Source: Cyanoderma ruficeps
Taxonomy: Eukaryota > Chordata > Aves > Passeriformes > Timaliidae
Length of the DNA stretch: 64,000 nt
NCBI GenBank assembly: GCA_008694505.1
Contig: VZDJ01007747.1
Location: forward strand, 34,007,129 to 34,071,128
Reading direction: 5' to 3'
The notes under the pieces were generated by a model, which was given only the letters and a program-made list of their open reading frames with translations, had not been told where the DNA came from and searched no databases. Below, piece by piece: positions 11,272 to 22,897 of the stretch; position 1 is the stretch's first letter, and the number at the start of each line of letters is the position of its first letter. The translations under genes were made by a program, and so were the position numbers.

Positions 11272-14160
11272 CAACCTTAGCAGTTTCCATTTTCAAGTTA
11301 AGCCTATATACTTGCACATTTTTATAGAAAGTATATTTTGTGGCATATTATTAATATAAACTTACATTTCAGTGAAGATCAAAGTCTCCTTCTCCAAATA
11401 CAGATCCTTTAGATATTCCTGAAGTATAGGATATTTTCATTTAGATTAAATCTACTTTTATTTAGTTCTAGACACCCAAGTATAAAAGTAGATCAGTATC
11501 TCAGAATATATCTTCCCAGATCACATCAAAAGCCTGACTGCACTGAAAAGCCCTCCACGAGCTGATGGCTGGTTATCTTAATTCAGGAAGCCATGAGTTG
11601 CACATGCTGAGTCCCATGAGCCTTAGGACACTTAAATAAAACATCTGTTCTCCTGCACCACAGTGCACATTTAGATGACTGACCCTTCTATATAATTCCA
11701 AGCAAGTGGGAAACCTATTTCAGATAAATCAACAGGCACAAAGACCCTAAAACTCTTATCTTTTATTCCAAATTAAGCTACAACTTGACTTCTTGCCCAA
11801 TTTTTTCCAAAGTTATATGTTTCTTTTCCTTTTTATTGTTTCATATAGTATTTAAACCTCTCATATTCTTCTTATCCCCACCAGTGGTTATCACTGCCAT
11901 TCAGTTTGGTGATATTCTGCTTAGCTTGTCTCACTTGTATCAGATAAAGGAACAAATTTCCTCCATGCTTTTTCATTCTGGACATGGACCCATAGAATGA
12001 GTCTCATTTCTGTGTTGTGATTACAAGAACATGAGTGAACAAATGCAACATGTGTAATAACCAACACAATACCACAGATTTTTTTTCTTTTTTTTATAAA
12101 AAAGAATAAGAAATACATTTTATTCCAAGTTCATATGATAAATAAAAATGTGTTAATGTGTGTCAGTGGAAATTTTTTAAAGATAATGAAAATAACTCTC
12201 CATTGGTGTTCTATTTGACATGTGAAAATATTTCATACTGATCTTTAATGTGTTTCTTATTTCCGCCTGTGATTATACTTAAAGACCAAAATTCATGTGA
12301 TACATGCAAATAGTTTTTGTTTTGTGTAATTTCATATGTAGTTGAGCTGGACTACTTCCTGCCATATCTCAAATTTCAGTCATGGGATAACTGGAATTAC
12401 CTTAAATGTCTTTCAAGGACGTGTAAGTGAGCTGTGGAGGTGAAGGAGTGCAACTACTGATGTCAAAGCTCTGGATAGAGGGAACTGTAAATATTAATGT
12501 TTCCAAAAGCCTGAATAGTTTCAAAAACTCGAAGTTCGTATCAAATGTTTAACTACTAAATTCATTAACTGCTATTTTGATATTAGAAACAGCATAGCAA
12601 AAATGGTATAAGTAGCTCCTTTTTCTTCCAGCATATGCTTCACTGTTCTGAAAACACATAATCTCTGTAACAAAATGAAGAAATTACTGCAGAAATCTAC
12701 ACTCAGAGAAAAAAAAAACCTAGAGCCATCCAGATTTCCTTTCAAATTCTGTGTAAAGCTGAGTTAACCTCAGTTCTTGATTAAAAGAACTTGTTCAAAA
12801 CAGTCCTTGTTCACCCTCCCAGAAAAGCCATGGAGGGCGCAGAATGGGTGCACTGGGAAACGTGCGAAACACTAAAACAGTCAGAACTACAGACAATCAT
12901 TCATCTGTACCATTACTTGATTCATAGCTGTATAAAATTACATGATACAAAAATTAAAAATCAGAATATTATTTGAGCATTTGTGAGATTTTTTATGAAG
13001 TCCTATTTTTCTGTTTAAAAAATATAATGATAAGCAACATTGAGAAGCCCTCAGACTCTCTACGTGAAAAAGATGTTTCAATCTCTTAATTGTCATGTGA
13101 CACTTTGTCAGACTCACTTCAGTAAGTCCATATCACCATATATTGGTGATCCCAGTAAATCCAAATAAACCTCAATTATGTTTGTTCATTGCTGTCTAGA
13201 ATGTTGTAGGGAAAAAAAAATTATACAAAATCTACTGCAAATGAGAAGAAAATCTACAAGAGGGTTTAGCATGACAAGAAAGTTCATTTTTTTGTATTTG
13301 TATTTTGTCTCTTTCTGATCAATGAAAGACTTAGTAGACACCAAAAGCAGAGGGAAACTTGCTGCAGCATGCAAGAGGAGGGCAAATCAGTGAAGAATAG
13401 AAAACCAAGCCAAGCATATGGTCATGATTATTTGTTTCCTATGGCTGTAAGGACACACTGATGCCAAAGCATGCAGTAAGGCAGTGCTGCAGGAGCAGTA
13501 GCTGTCAGCACAGTCAAGGCACCTCGTGAAAAAGAGGAAATCAAGCAACTCACAGCAACAACAATCTGTAGGCAATCTGTGGGAATATTCATCAATGCTG
13601 AATGCATAATCTGAAGTGAGTATGTGCAAGGTAAAAATAGGCGACAAAGCTGTTTAAACATTACCTCACTTCTCATTTTACAGCTTCCTCACATAATATT
13701 TATTTTCTCATAATTCTGCTCTGGGTTTCTTCCTGAAATCTGAAATTTTGAAATTCTTCTTCAACTGAAATGAGCAGACTTGCATATTGAGGCTCACCAT
13801 ATGTGCTCTGGCTCTTTTCTAAGACTGTGTTGGATGCTATTCCACTGAAGCAGGGACTTAAGATGCCTGCAAGCCCAGATCTGCTTGCTTTAATCTCTCA
13901 GCATAACTCCAGATGTACCCGCAAGCCACCCTCTGGATCACGCTGTTCCTCAGAGTACCTGTTCCTTATTTTGGCCTTCACACACCATCACAGTGTGCTG
14001 ACAGACGCACACAGAGGTTTTACACAAATGTTGTCCTTGGGCCAGCAGTCACTGGAAACAACCTACCATTTGCCCTGACATTCCACAGATTAGGTTTTGT
14101 GAGTAGTATTGAAATAGCATGAAGATCTCAAAATTCAGTCTCTTCTGCTGCCTACTGCTT
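11272..14160. other. Noncoding sequence, no gene recognised
   Basis: A+T-rich sequence without recognisable exons or repeats, apart from a T-rich run near 12078-12097. Overlapping short frames on the minus strand at 13.2-13.7 kb share no feature with a known family. Confidence 0.5.
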
Positions 14161-14267
14161 GCAGTGTCCCTGGAGATCCAGGCTTTTCTCAACGCTAAAT
14201 CTAGGCACAACCCTAATACTAAGAGGAGAAGTAAAAGAAATCATTTGTCAAGCTGAGATTGCCAGCA

Positions 14268-14320
14268 CATGGGTGGTGCCAAGGAGAAAGATGTGGAAGG
14301 AACAATGTTGCGGCAGTGCC
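14268..14320 (+). repeat. Left arm of 53-bp imperfect inverted repeat
   Basis: It pairs with 14469-14521 in reverse complement, with eight mismatches in 53 positions and no indel. The spacer of about 148 bp contains the second direct copy of the unit. If transcribed, it could form a long imperfect stem-loop. Confidence 0.85.
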
Positions 14321-14468
14321 ACGCTCCCATTGGCATGCCTTTTGTAATAGCAATGTCCCTGGAACTCTGTGCTTTGTGGTTTTTCGTCCCTAACCCCAAG
14401 TGTAACACTAACCCTAAGCAGAGCATTAAAAGCAGCCATTTGAGAGACAGTGGTGCCAAGGGGAACCT

Positions 14469-14521
14469 GGCACTGCCACAACACTGCTGCCTCCACACCT
14501 TTTTCCTTGGCACCACCTATG
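14469..14521 (-). repeat. Right arm of 53-bp imperfect inverted repeat
   Basis: Reverse-complement partner of 14268-14320. The shared core reads ggtggtgccaagga on the left arm and appears inverted here as tccttggcaccacc. Similarity continues past both ends at a lower level, for example through taaaag and gctgag blocks on the outer side. Confidence 0.85.
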
Positions 14522-14569
14522 TCCTGGGAGCCTCAGCCTCAAAAATGCCTCCTTTTAACTGCTGACATC

Positions 14570-16035
14570 TCAGCACAACACGTGCTCCACATTTCTCTTC
14601 TACTCCAGTGCAAAGTTTAGAGGTTCAAAGGCACTGCCATGGGAAGTCTCACACCTTTTGCAGTACATGAGGAAAAAGTCATGGAACATAGCCTCTCCAT
14701 ACACATAAAAACCTAAAGCCACTTCTTTACTATTTTTAGTTCATTAATTGTTTTGTCTCTCGTAGTTTTTAATTGATATAAGGTCATTCTTTTCATACTG
14801 GGGTTAGAGTTTAGGGAGGATAAATACAAGTACTGGTATAAATTACATAAATCAGTTCACTGACTTTTGTGTTGAGCTATTGAAGAGCAATGTCATTATT
14901 TTGCTTTCTCTCTCCCATCTACAATAATTTTAAACAATACTTTCAGTTCCAACTTTCAGTTACAAGTCTTCCCATATTTTTCTTTCTTTTCTGTCATATA
15001 GCCAAAACAATTCTTTTGCTATTCTCTGCAAAATTTTCCAAACAGCAAAAACATACTCTCGAGCAGCTCATCCACAAAGCACCTCTGATGTTACTGCAAT
15101 TTTCCATCTCATATGATTGTTTACTTTCTCACTTGCTGGAATTTTGAATTTCTCAACCAGACACATTGGCACAATTATTTTTACCCTATTTTATGCACCC
15201 TGCTGAGTATGTCTACAGGCTCACAGTCAAACGTCTGCTTCCTCAGCAGCTGATAATCTTCTAAGCTCTGTGGGACTTGTTTACTAGTCTGTGCCAAAGG
15301 GGCACAGTGTTCTTTGAGAGGCTCTCATAGAGAGCTGTTGAATATTTTACCAAGAGGAAAATCAGCAAAGAGCAGAAGTAAGGATAAATTTTCTTTCACT
15401 TAATTAACTCAGAAAACTGCATTTTCAGAAGTGTCCCATTTACTCGTCTGCTCTAGTAAAGACAAAAACTTCATAATTATTTGGGATATTGTTTTAACTA
15501 AATTCAATCAGAACCTAAGAAAATTAAAAGGGCATTTTGTTTCTTTCTTAAAATATCCCAGTTAAAATACTGGTAGACTGTGGCAGATGCCCTGTATAGG
15601 TTCACCATAACTAAGAAAGTACTTAATCATGCCAGACTTGTAGTCACTCTATATTTAAAACAAAACTCTATATCTATATATTTGTGTTGAATCAAACCAT
15701 GGCTTCTTTTTTTCTTAAGCAATGATCTACCCTATGGCATAATTAAGATGAAACAAATAGGATTTTTCCCTCTGCACTCTCTTATGCCCAGGAGACATCT
15801 TGTCCCAGTAGACAACCAAACCTAAATTTATTTGATGCAATTACCTGTCCAATTCTGATTCAGTCCCTGTATGCTGGACAAGTCACTTTATTTCACCTTT
15901 CCTGAGTAGCAGTAATAATAATAATACTGACTTCCACTGCAAATTGCTTTGAGATTTAATGATAGAAACAAAATAGGAAAGACAGGAATTATCACAATAA
16001 GATGGTAATCATTCAGTTGTTCACCCATCAATAAA
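14570..16035. other. Noncoding sequence, no gene recognised
   Basis: A+T-rich DNA with an ATA/ATT-type trinucleotide run near 15913-15926. At 14797-14816 there is a TTAGGG-like degenerate word (actggggttagagtttaggg). It is reminiscent of the words in the 14.2-14.6 kb complex and in the 60.4-61.7 kb region. No exon or known element was recognised. Confidence 0.5.
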
Positions 16036-16039
16036 ACTT

Positions 16040-16310
16040 AAATCAAAAGGTGTTGCAATAAGCTTAGAGCTGTATGAAAATTCAGCTTTTGAAGTCTGCT
16101 CTGCTGTGCATTTGCTAAACAATACACAGTGGTTTCCAACATTCATTTTCAAGAAGAAATTATTACTTGTCACCTGGAGGTATAGCAATTATCAGCAATG
16201 TCACTGATAAGCAATAACTTACAATAGATAATTGAAGTCCTTCTTCTGTGAAAATTGAGCATTTGTTTTAATATATTTGATTATTTCAGCATGCCCAGAT
16301 TTTCCTTTTC
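16040..16310. promoter_or_regulatory. Candidate conserved noncoding element (speculative)
   Basis: The segment has high word diversity without repeats. It contains an E-box CACCTG (16171-16176) and a GATA-type palindrome whose arms ttatcag and ctgataa are separated by eight bases (16189-16210), next to homeodomain-like AATTA words. Such texture is typical of vertebrate developmental enhancers in gene deserts, but motifs of this length also arise by chance. No conservation data are available from the sequence alone. Confidence 0.25.
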
Positions 16311-17771
16311 TGACAAGTGGAATAGCTATTAACTACTTCTGTTAAACTATTGAGGGATTGGATAAGCTCCATGCAAAATTTAACACAATCAAATTTCAGT
16401 GAAAGGTAGAGCTCTAACTGCATCCCTCTGGGCTGCATTGCTTCATGGGGGCAAACGGAGGAATGACCCATTTCAAATTTATCACCTCAAAGTTCCTGGT
16501 GTCACAAGATTTTTTACTCTTGCTATGAAAGTCTAACTAAACATAATCCTTAGAAAATCCTCCTGGTATCAGCATCATCTCTTCAACAGCTTGCATTAAT
16601 TGAGACAGAAAGATTAAAAAATATGTGTGCTAAATCACAGGAGTCAGCATCAGATTCTGCAGTTCTTTCTAATGTCAAAGCAGTTACACTAGGACATTCA
16701 TACCAGATACCAGCGTATCTTTCCCCCCATGCCCCCCCAAAATAAACAGGCTCTCATTGATATTCACCAATTCAGTCTAGTTCCTTCAGTGAGTACAGTT
16801 TCAGAAATAAGGTGTAAATTAGGTATTTGGTGGAAATGCATGCATTTTCTGATTAAGAGAAACATTTTCTCTGTAATTTTGAGCGTTGTTAATTGCCTTA
16901 CTTAAGCTGTCTATTTATCTTGACAGTGTTGCACCACAGAACAAATTCATACTGGGGTTTCTTTATGTTTATCTGGGGAACAAATAGAATGGGTTTTTTC
17001 TTTTATTTAACCAATATCTTCTATAGTAGCAGGAGTCTGGGAAAATTAAAAAAGATATGTACAAGAGGAATTTTGTCACTGCTTTTTTCCTAGGGGCCTC
17101 TCCCGGAGCCCTCACAATAACAAAGGCAGGGATACCAGGGGGTAAACAGTCAGACAGAATTTGACATGAAAAATACAATACATGCATCAGCTTCAAGAAG
17201 AATGAAAGGAATTATGTCTTGTGTACTAGGCCAAATTTGAGGTGTCTTGCTGAATTGACTGTCCAATTTCCTCTGTCATATGTTATAGACTCAGCAGATG
17301 AGACAAATTGTTAAATAAGAGTTGAAAAAACCTTCTAATATTCAATAATGATTGCTTTTTTCATCTTTACATAACATACAACTCAAGTATTAGAATGAAC
17401 AGTGTAATATAGGGAGCTACAGCAGAAGTGATAGATGCAGTCATTAGACTAGAAATGGGGAAAGTTGTCTTCTGCAGATTGAATAGCTAAGAATTCAAGG
17501 AAATAGGCAAAGTAAAACAAGCATCTATAACGGAACAAAGATAAAATGAGGCAATAAGGATTCATTCATTAATTTCTAAAAATATTGATGTTGTTCTTTT
17601 CCATTTGACATATTCACTGGCTCTTTAAATTATTATACCTATCATTGGATAGTATTAGTAAAAAATTGCATACTTTGGTTTGATCTGAATATATTGTCAT
17701 TAAGATTTAGCAACCTAATGAAATAAGAATAAGTAAATAAAATTTTCAATGTTAAACCATATCTCATAGGT
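16311..17771. other. Noncoding sequence, no gene recognised
   Basis: A+T-rich sequence with a short C-run near 16725-16740. There is no recognisable exon, RNA gene or mobile element. Confidence 0.5.
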
Positions 17772-17813
17772 AATATTACTATATCACAATATGTTTTGTG
17801 ATATAGCAATATT
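17772..17813. repeat. 42-nt near-perfect hairpin / palindrome
   Basis: The 18-base arms at 17772-17789 and 17796-17813 are reverse complements with a single mismatch (17778 against 17807), around a 6-base loop (tatgtt). The stem is A+T-rich, with the inner perfect block ctatatcacaa/ttgtgatatag. Such palindromes can extrude as cruciforms or be relics of small inverted-repeat transposons. No target-site duplication is apparent. Confidence 0.9.
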
Positions 17814-20800
17814 TTTATCTACATAAAGTACTATTCTTATACAGAATGCAGATAAACTCATTAAATAATGAAAATTACTAATTGTTCCATAGCTTCATAA
17901 GTTGGGCCTTATAGGAGATATTCAAATATTTTCCTCTAAGGAATCCATATTTCCTAAGAAAAATAGAAATACATTTTGAGACACATTCTAATCCAGTGTA
18001 CAGTACTAGAGATATGGCTATACAATTCAGAAATCCCACATTTTAAGCAATAATCATATTTAATAAAAAATCATATACTAATAAACTGTTTAGAAAATTT
18101 ATTTTGATTGGGGAACTTTTAGCATCCCTGACTGACTTGAAGTTCTATACAGTGAGAATAAAAATCCTTCATAACAACAATTGAGAGCAATTACTGTTAG
18201 AATAGTCAGTGGTTTAACATCATTTTTATTTTCTTTGTTCTTCAAGTCCAGATTAACTTTGGGAAAATAAAATCTCCAATACTACATTTAAAAATTGGAA
18301 GCAAATACTTACCTATGTAGTGTTTTCTTTCTTTCTTTCTTGACAGGTTTTCTGTAAAATGTTAATTTTTAAATTAGTACAAATATCTAAATTACAGTAA
18401 GAAAAAAAAATTAAGCCAAAATGTTGTGCCAAGACAGCACATTCAGATCTCTAAAATTTCCTCAGCCAAAACCTTCTCCTACTGAGTTTGAATCAAATGC
18501 ATTAATGCACCAAGGCCCCCAGAACCAACTGTATATCTGTGTCTGTAAACTTCTGTTACATCCAGCTTAATGGATCTTGGAGGGTGGGATGCCAATTGCA
18601 ACTGCACTTTCTGTGGAGCAAGTGGTGTAACTTAGAAAAAGTTTCCTTCCTGATGTGAGTGGATTTCACTTTTGTCTCCTGTGTGCTTGTAAATTAAAAA
18701 GATGGGTGAATCTTCTCAACATTCTTAACCTTCTCAGATTTAACTTCTACAGATTAAAGATCCAAACAAGGCTCCACATCCCTTCTCATTTCAGATGCAA
18801 GGATGTGAATTGAAAATAAAACACATTAGAAATTTTTGCCTCAAGATCAAAAAATTTCTGCATATTATGTCATTAAAACCAAATATTTCCTTTAGCAGAA
18901 GAAAAGAAACAGAACAAAACCCCCATATTCTATGTTGGATGTTATGACCAATCCCTGATCTTTACAGTATCGGGCATGGAAAAACTTACAGTCAGAATAC
19001 AAAGTGTTTCATTCAAATGAGGATAAGCACAGCCCAGTCAGCATTTCTGATTGTCCAGAGTCATGGTCTAAACTCTGACCATGGACCGGGGTCCTTGTTC
19101 AGCTCATAAAACTCTACAGTGTACCTGCTTTAGATCCTGTAATCAACGCCTGCACAGGCTGAGCCCACACTCACATTTGCATAGTCTTCATCAAATATCA
19201 AGTCACCTTTGGTTATTGCTCTGCTTTTCGAATTCCTCATGATGCCTTCTTTTAGACAAACAGACTAGGAAATAAGGGAGCATGGACTTAGCCATGCTAA
19301 GTCGGGCTTAACCAAGGAAAATGCTGCGTCTTTGTCTTTTAAAAGAATTGCAGGATTGGGGTGGTAATCTGTTCTCCCGTTGAGAAAAGCAGTTCTTTCT
19401 TTCTTCTGCACAGGCGAGATGAATATTTAAAGCAGCTCGAGGAGACAATCTACTGTTGTGAGGCACTGGACCAGCAGTTTTAAAGCAATAAAAGATGATG
19501 GTCCTTAATTACTGTGTCATCTTTTCCACTCACAGGTCTTCCAGAGTTTGTCACAAACCTTCTGAAGAATACATCATAGCAGGTTTTCCTGGTCAAGCTT
19601 AGACACACACTGAGCACTTACCACAAAAAAAAAAACAAAAACAAGAGCACCCCACATGTCACAGCCACCTTCCACCACTCCCCCTTCGGCTTAGAAATAA
19701 AACTGAGCTGCTGATCATTAACAGCACCTGACGTTACCATGATATTTTTCTTCAGTATTTTATCACTGGTAGCCAAGCCTGATTCTGGACAGGTTATTCC
19801 TGTATTCTACCTTCTCACACTCCTCGTTATCCTTAAACTGGATTGGATATTTTCTCTCACATCTATTCTATAAATATTTTTAAGCAATTTTCCATCTCCC
19901 TACTTTTAACTAACCAAAATAATTGCTGCAATTATTATGACCTACTTGCAATTTTTATACTAAAACTGGTGCAGTTAGTGCTACTGTTCTTTCCTATCTA
20001 TTCATTCTGTCTACTAACATCTATAAAAGCTGAAATGAACATAATATCATACCCACACTTACTATAACTAAAGAAATAGGTTTCTAAAAATCTCCCCCAA
20101 ATGAAAGTGTATTAAATGAATAATGCAAAGCAAAAGAATGTGATACCAATTGGATACAGTAATCTTAATTTTATTTATCTCATAGAAATCATGGCATTGA
20201 TGATTTACAATAAAGGACACAACATCAGGTACTTCCATAAAACTGTAAGGATTATAGCTGAACATAAACAAAACAATCCATGAAACTGGAAATAACTTTA
20301 AAATCATCCTTTTTCCATAAATATGTATGAATTTATTAAAGAAAGAAAAGGCTCAGTTATTTTATCTCATTGGCTTCTTATCACTTGTCACAAATGATAA
20401 CTACTCTACACTTTTTCTATGTTACTTCTTCACTTTCAATCTGTGATTTTTCAATGTGAAGTGATTCTGCTTTCAGCAAAACACACTCAAACTGTGCAGT
20501 GGAAAGATACAGATTATTTGGGCACCAACTTGGATGTTAAAAACCAGCCCCCAAAAATGTAACAGTGACACCTGTCCAAGTTCCATAGCCTGCTTTCTCA
20601 TCTGATTTTTCCTGATAAAGTACTGGCTACATAGTTCAGAAAATCTGTGGATAAAATAATGCACCTCTACTGCACATATGCCCTGAGTCTATTGGATTTT
20701 TACCACAAATAAAGGAACACTGGTGATAGAACTAAAATGATACCATTTGCATAGCTCTCTATGACCCCAGATTTTTCTCATAAATAGAAATAAAGACAAT

Positions 20801-21980
20801 TTTTTTAATGGCTCCTGGACCCTCAAGGCTTTGACTAAAATTCTCATTTTTGTTCTACAACTCTGTCTCCTCAAATCCCTACACATCTTCCTTCAAAAGT
20901 GTCCATCTTTACAATGCTTTTTCTTCTAGGATAACAGGTATTCAGCCTTGTATGCCTTTTCACAAGTGGCCACATTCTACAACATCTTTGAGAGATCAAG
21001 GAGGATTCACAGTTCCTTTACAACCTTTCTATTCTGGAGGATTCAGCAAGCTTTAATCCTTTTGTTCATGCTCTAAGAATAAAAATCTAGTGTAAATTTT
21101 TGATCTACAGATACTTTCACCAGATCAGCACCCTCATGATTTAAAACACTGTATCTGGGAGTCCTTCCTTAAATTTCATCAACAGGAAATTAAAATGATG
21201 GAGTATCTTTCAGCTACAGCCCTATAATCAAAACAAAAATGGTTATCCACTAAATCTATTTGCTGATGTGACTAATGGGAATCATTGATCTAGTAAGTTA
21301 ATTACATCTTTGATTTAACCATATTTTTGTTCTTTTTGTAAGGGATGTAATAGTAGAAACTCAATAATAAATTATACATATAAATCACTTTGATTTCATC
21401 AGAAAGTTGAGCAAGCAATATAAGAAAACAAAATACACAAACAGAAGAGGGAGTGGATCCCCAATCGTCTGCATCATGTCACAGTTAGCTTTGCCTTTGC
21501 TTCAGTTCACTCCAGCCAGCTCTGTTCATGCCAGTTCTGCTATAGGGGAGAAAAGTCCTGAGATATTCAGACGTCTGCATTTACACTGAGTACTAATGGC
21601 CCCTTCTTGGCCCTCCTTTGTTAGCAGCATGGACACAGGATGCACAAAACCTGACAGCTCCAGAGATTTCAGGAAAGCAGCCTACACACCACAAAACTCT
21701 ACTTCCAAATGAAAACCAGTCCATTCATGTAACTGTGTAGGACTATATCAAATTCTTACAGAATAATATGACAAATAAAAAGTTGTCAATATATTCAGCT
21801 CAGAATTTTAATAAGTTTTTATAGCCAGATTTCTGAATCTTTTTGAAAAGAACATGGTCTGAGTGGAGTCCTGCAACCTGCAAGATTTAACAGCTATCAA
21901 AGGCCACTTAGATCCGAGATACTTTAATTTAAAGTGACAACTGAAGCTATGAAGAGTCGTGATGTAAATTGTTCTTGAAG
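17814..21980. other. Noncoding sequence, no gene recognised
   Basis: About 4 kb of unique A+T-rich DNA. A (TTTC)n microsatellite lies at 18324-18341 and an A-run at 19625-19636. Short overlapping frames at 19.8-21.1 kb have no recognisable features. Immediately before the retroviral remnant (21.8-21.98 kb) the text may contain decayed envelope sequence, but every frame is interrupted and I could not place its boundary. Confidence 0.45.
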
Positions 21981-21984
21981 CTGA

Positions 21985-22383
21985 GAACATTCGTCTAAAC
22001 ATCTCAAACGTGGTCAGCAAACTGCAAAGAATTTGGAAGACTGGCTGAATGATTTGTTACTGGACTGGGGACTCCCGGGTTGGGCAGAATTCTGGGTCAA
22101 AGCTGGATTGTTGATTTTGTTTGTTATAATTGTAGTTTCCATTGCTTTTTGTTTTGTTAAGTGTATGGTTTGCAAAATGATTAATAAGCTAATCTCTAAT
22201 GGCACTGTACCTCCTGTGATAAATCGAGTCACCATGCATGCAGATCAGGAAGATGAAGAGGAGCCAGAGGAGTTTGTCTCGATGGAGGCGGATGAAACCC
22301 TGCCTTCTGAAAGATACCAGCCCTTTCCATTTCCAATGGAAGAATGGTCCACTGACCATGAGTGGGATGCAGTCTCATATTAG
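21985..22383 (+). pseudogene. env: Endogenous retrovirus env remnant (transmembrane subunit C-terminus)
   Basis: An open frame ends at the stop codon 22381-22383 and carries no proper ATG start. Counting from the TTG at 22033, it shows a tryptophan-rich juxtamembrane stretch (W at 4, 12, 17 and 21). A hydrophobic membrane span follows at about 24-42. Cysteines at 40, 44 and 47 could be acylated. The cytoplasmic tail is about 74 residues long, with an acidic cluster at 73-80 and a YxxPhi-type sorting motif at 95-98. Together with the polypurine tract and LTR just downstream, this identifies the C-terminus of a retroviral envelope transmembrane subunit. Upstream, helix-like heptad text appears in a different frame and soon meets stops, so the gene is frameshifted and truncated. 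Surface subunit, gag and pol are absent from the window. The genus is uncertain; the long tail would fit beta-like avian ERVs. It is not a functional gene. Confidence 0.75.
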
Positions 22384-22431
22384 GAGTCTGGAAAGCGCTC
22401 ATGTTAACTACAAGACACTCCACTTTAAGTT

Positions 22432-22445
22432 AAAGAAAAGAGGGA
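22432..22445 (+). promoter_or_regulatory. Retroviral polypurine tract
   Basis: A 14-base all-purine run, aaagaaaagaggga, lies two bases before the proposed LTR start and 49 bases after the env stop. In retroviruses this tract primes plus-strand DNA synthesis and sits directly 5' of the 3' LTR, so position and composition agree with that role. Confidence 0.75.
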
Positions 22446-22447
22446 TA

Positions 22448-22897
22448 TGTAGCGGTGTGCATTTTGGGTTTTCTGATCTGTATATTTTGTTATATGTTCG
22501 TAATGGTTTGTTCCTACACCCCTATCCTAAAACCCCCAATGGTGTTTCCCTTGTGATAGACCTTGTCAATCACCTTGTAAGATCTGGAAGATTCTGGGGA
22601 AAAGCCCTAGGACTTGACAAGGTACCCCGGTACCACCTTCTTTCATTGTTGTGTTAAATTCCCCCATTCTGGGTCACACCCCCCCTCCCCTGGGGTTGGT
22701 GTGAAGTTCTCCCGTGCTCAGGGTACACCCTCTGTACTTAAGGTGAGGACAGAGGAGCTGCTGGGGCTCTTGCTCTGGCACTCTTGGGGGCTCTCTCCCT
22801 CTCTGCTCTGTCCCTCTGCACATGGAGGTAACCGGGAGGAATAAAGCCAGGTGAAACCCAAGCAGAGTCCACTCTTTCTTCCATGCCGTCGACCACA
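22448..22897 (+). repeat. 3' LTR of an endogenous retrovirus
   Basis: The proposed LTR opens with TG (tgtagcggtg) right after the polypurine tract and closes with CA near 22896-22897, about 450 bp in all. The terminal inverted repeat is weak: ctaca in the complement of the start against ccaca at the end. It contains a GC-rich promoter-like stretch, a TATA-poor 'tacttaag' word near 22736, and an AATAAA signal at 22840. It lies downstream of env, in the order env, polypurine tract, LTR. The 3' boundary is the least certain part; an alternative CA lies a few bases further on. No paired 5' LTR was seen, so most of the provirus has been deleted or was never present here. Confidence 0.7.
22840..22845 (+). 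terminator. AATAAA polyadenylation signal in the LTR
   Basis: A canonical AATAAA hexamer lies about 50 bp before the proposed LTR end, where retroviral R/U5 processing signals are expected. It marks the likely 3' end of the former viral transcript and sits within a G+C-richer island relative to the flanks. Confidence 0.65.

Larger units (their letters stand above)
14165..14560. repeat. Unclassified repeat complex: direct and inverted copies of one unit
   Basis: Three related copies can be seen. Copy 1 starts near 14166 with tgtccctgga and runs through taaaag, catttg and ggtggtgccaagg. Copy 2 starts near 14354 with the same tgtccctgga and repeats the order: cactaaccctaag, taaaag, catttg, gtggtgccaagg. 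Copy 3 is inverted: 14469-14521 is the reverse complement of 14268-14320, with 45 of 53 positions matching by hand and no gap. The similarity extends weakly outward on both sides. The block is richer in G+C than its surroundings. Short open frames on both strands resemble each other because of this symmetry, so they are not independent evidence of coding. I do not recognise the family. It could be a degenerate satellite, a hairpin-type nonautonomous transposon, or the remains of a tandem array. Confidence 0.75.

Noticed and set aside
10991..11317. 108-codon minus-strand frame with F-L-S-F periodicity
   Set aside because: The frame is open only because it crosses the (AAAG)n microsatellite and an N gap.
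14394..14417. Interstitial telomere-like words (ccctaacccc, actaaccctaag)
   Set aside because: Only isolated degenerate units are present, not a (TTAGGG)n array. They belong to the local repeat unit.
14159..14565. Several similar 60-98 codon frames on both strands
   Set aside because: Similarity between them follows from the direct and inverted DNA repeats, not from gene duplication. The frames overlap on opposite strands and match no protein family I know.
22238..22657. 139-codon plus-strand frame overlapping the env remnant
   Set aside because: It is an out-of-frame shadow of env that continues into the LTR. Its composition is not protein-like and the env frame explains the region better.
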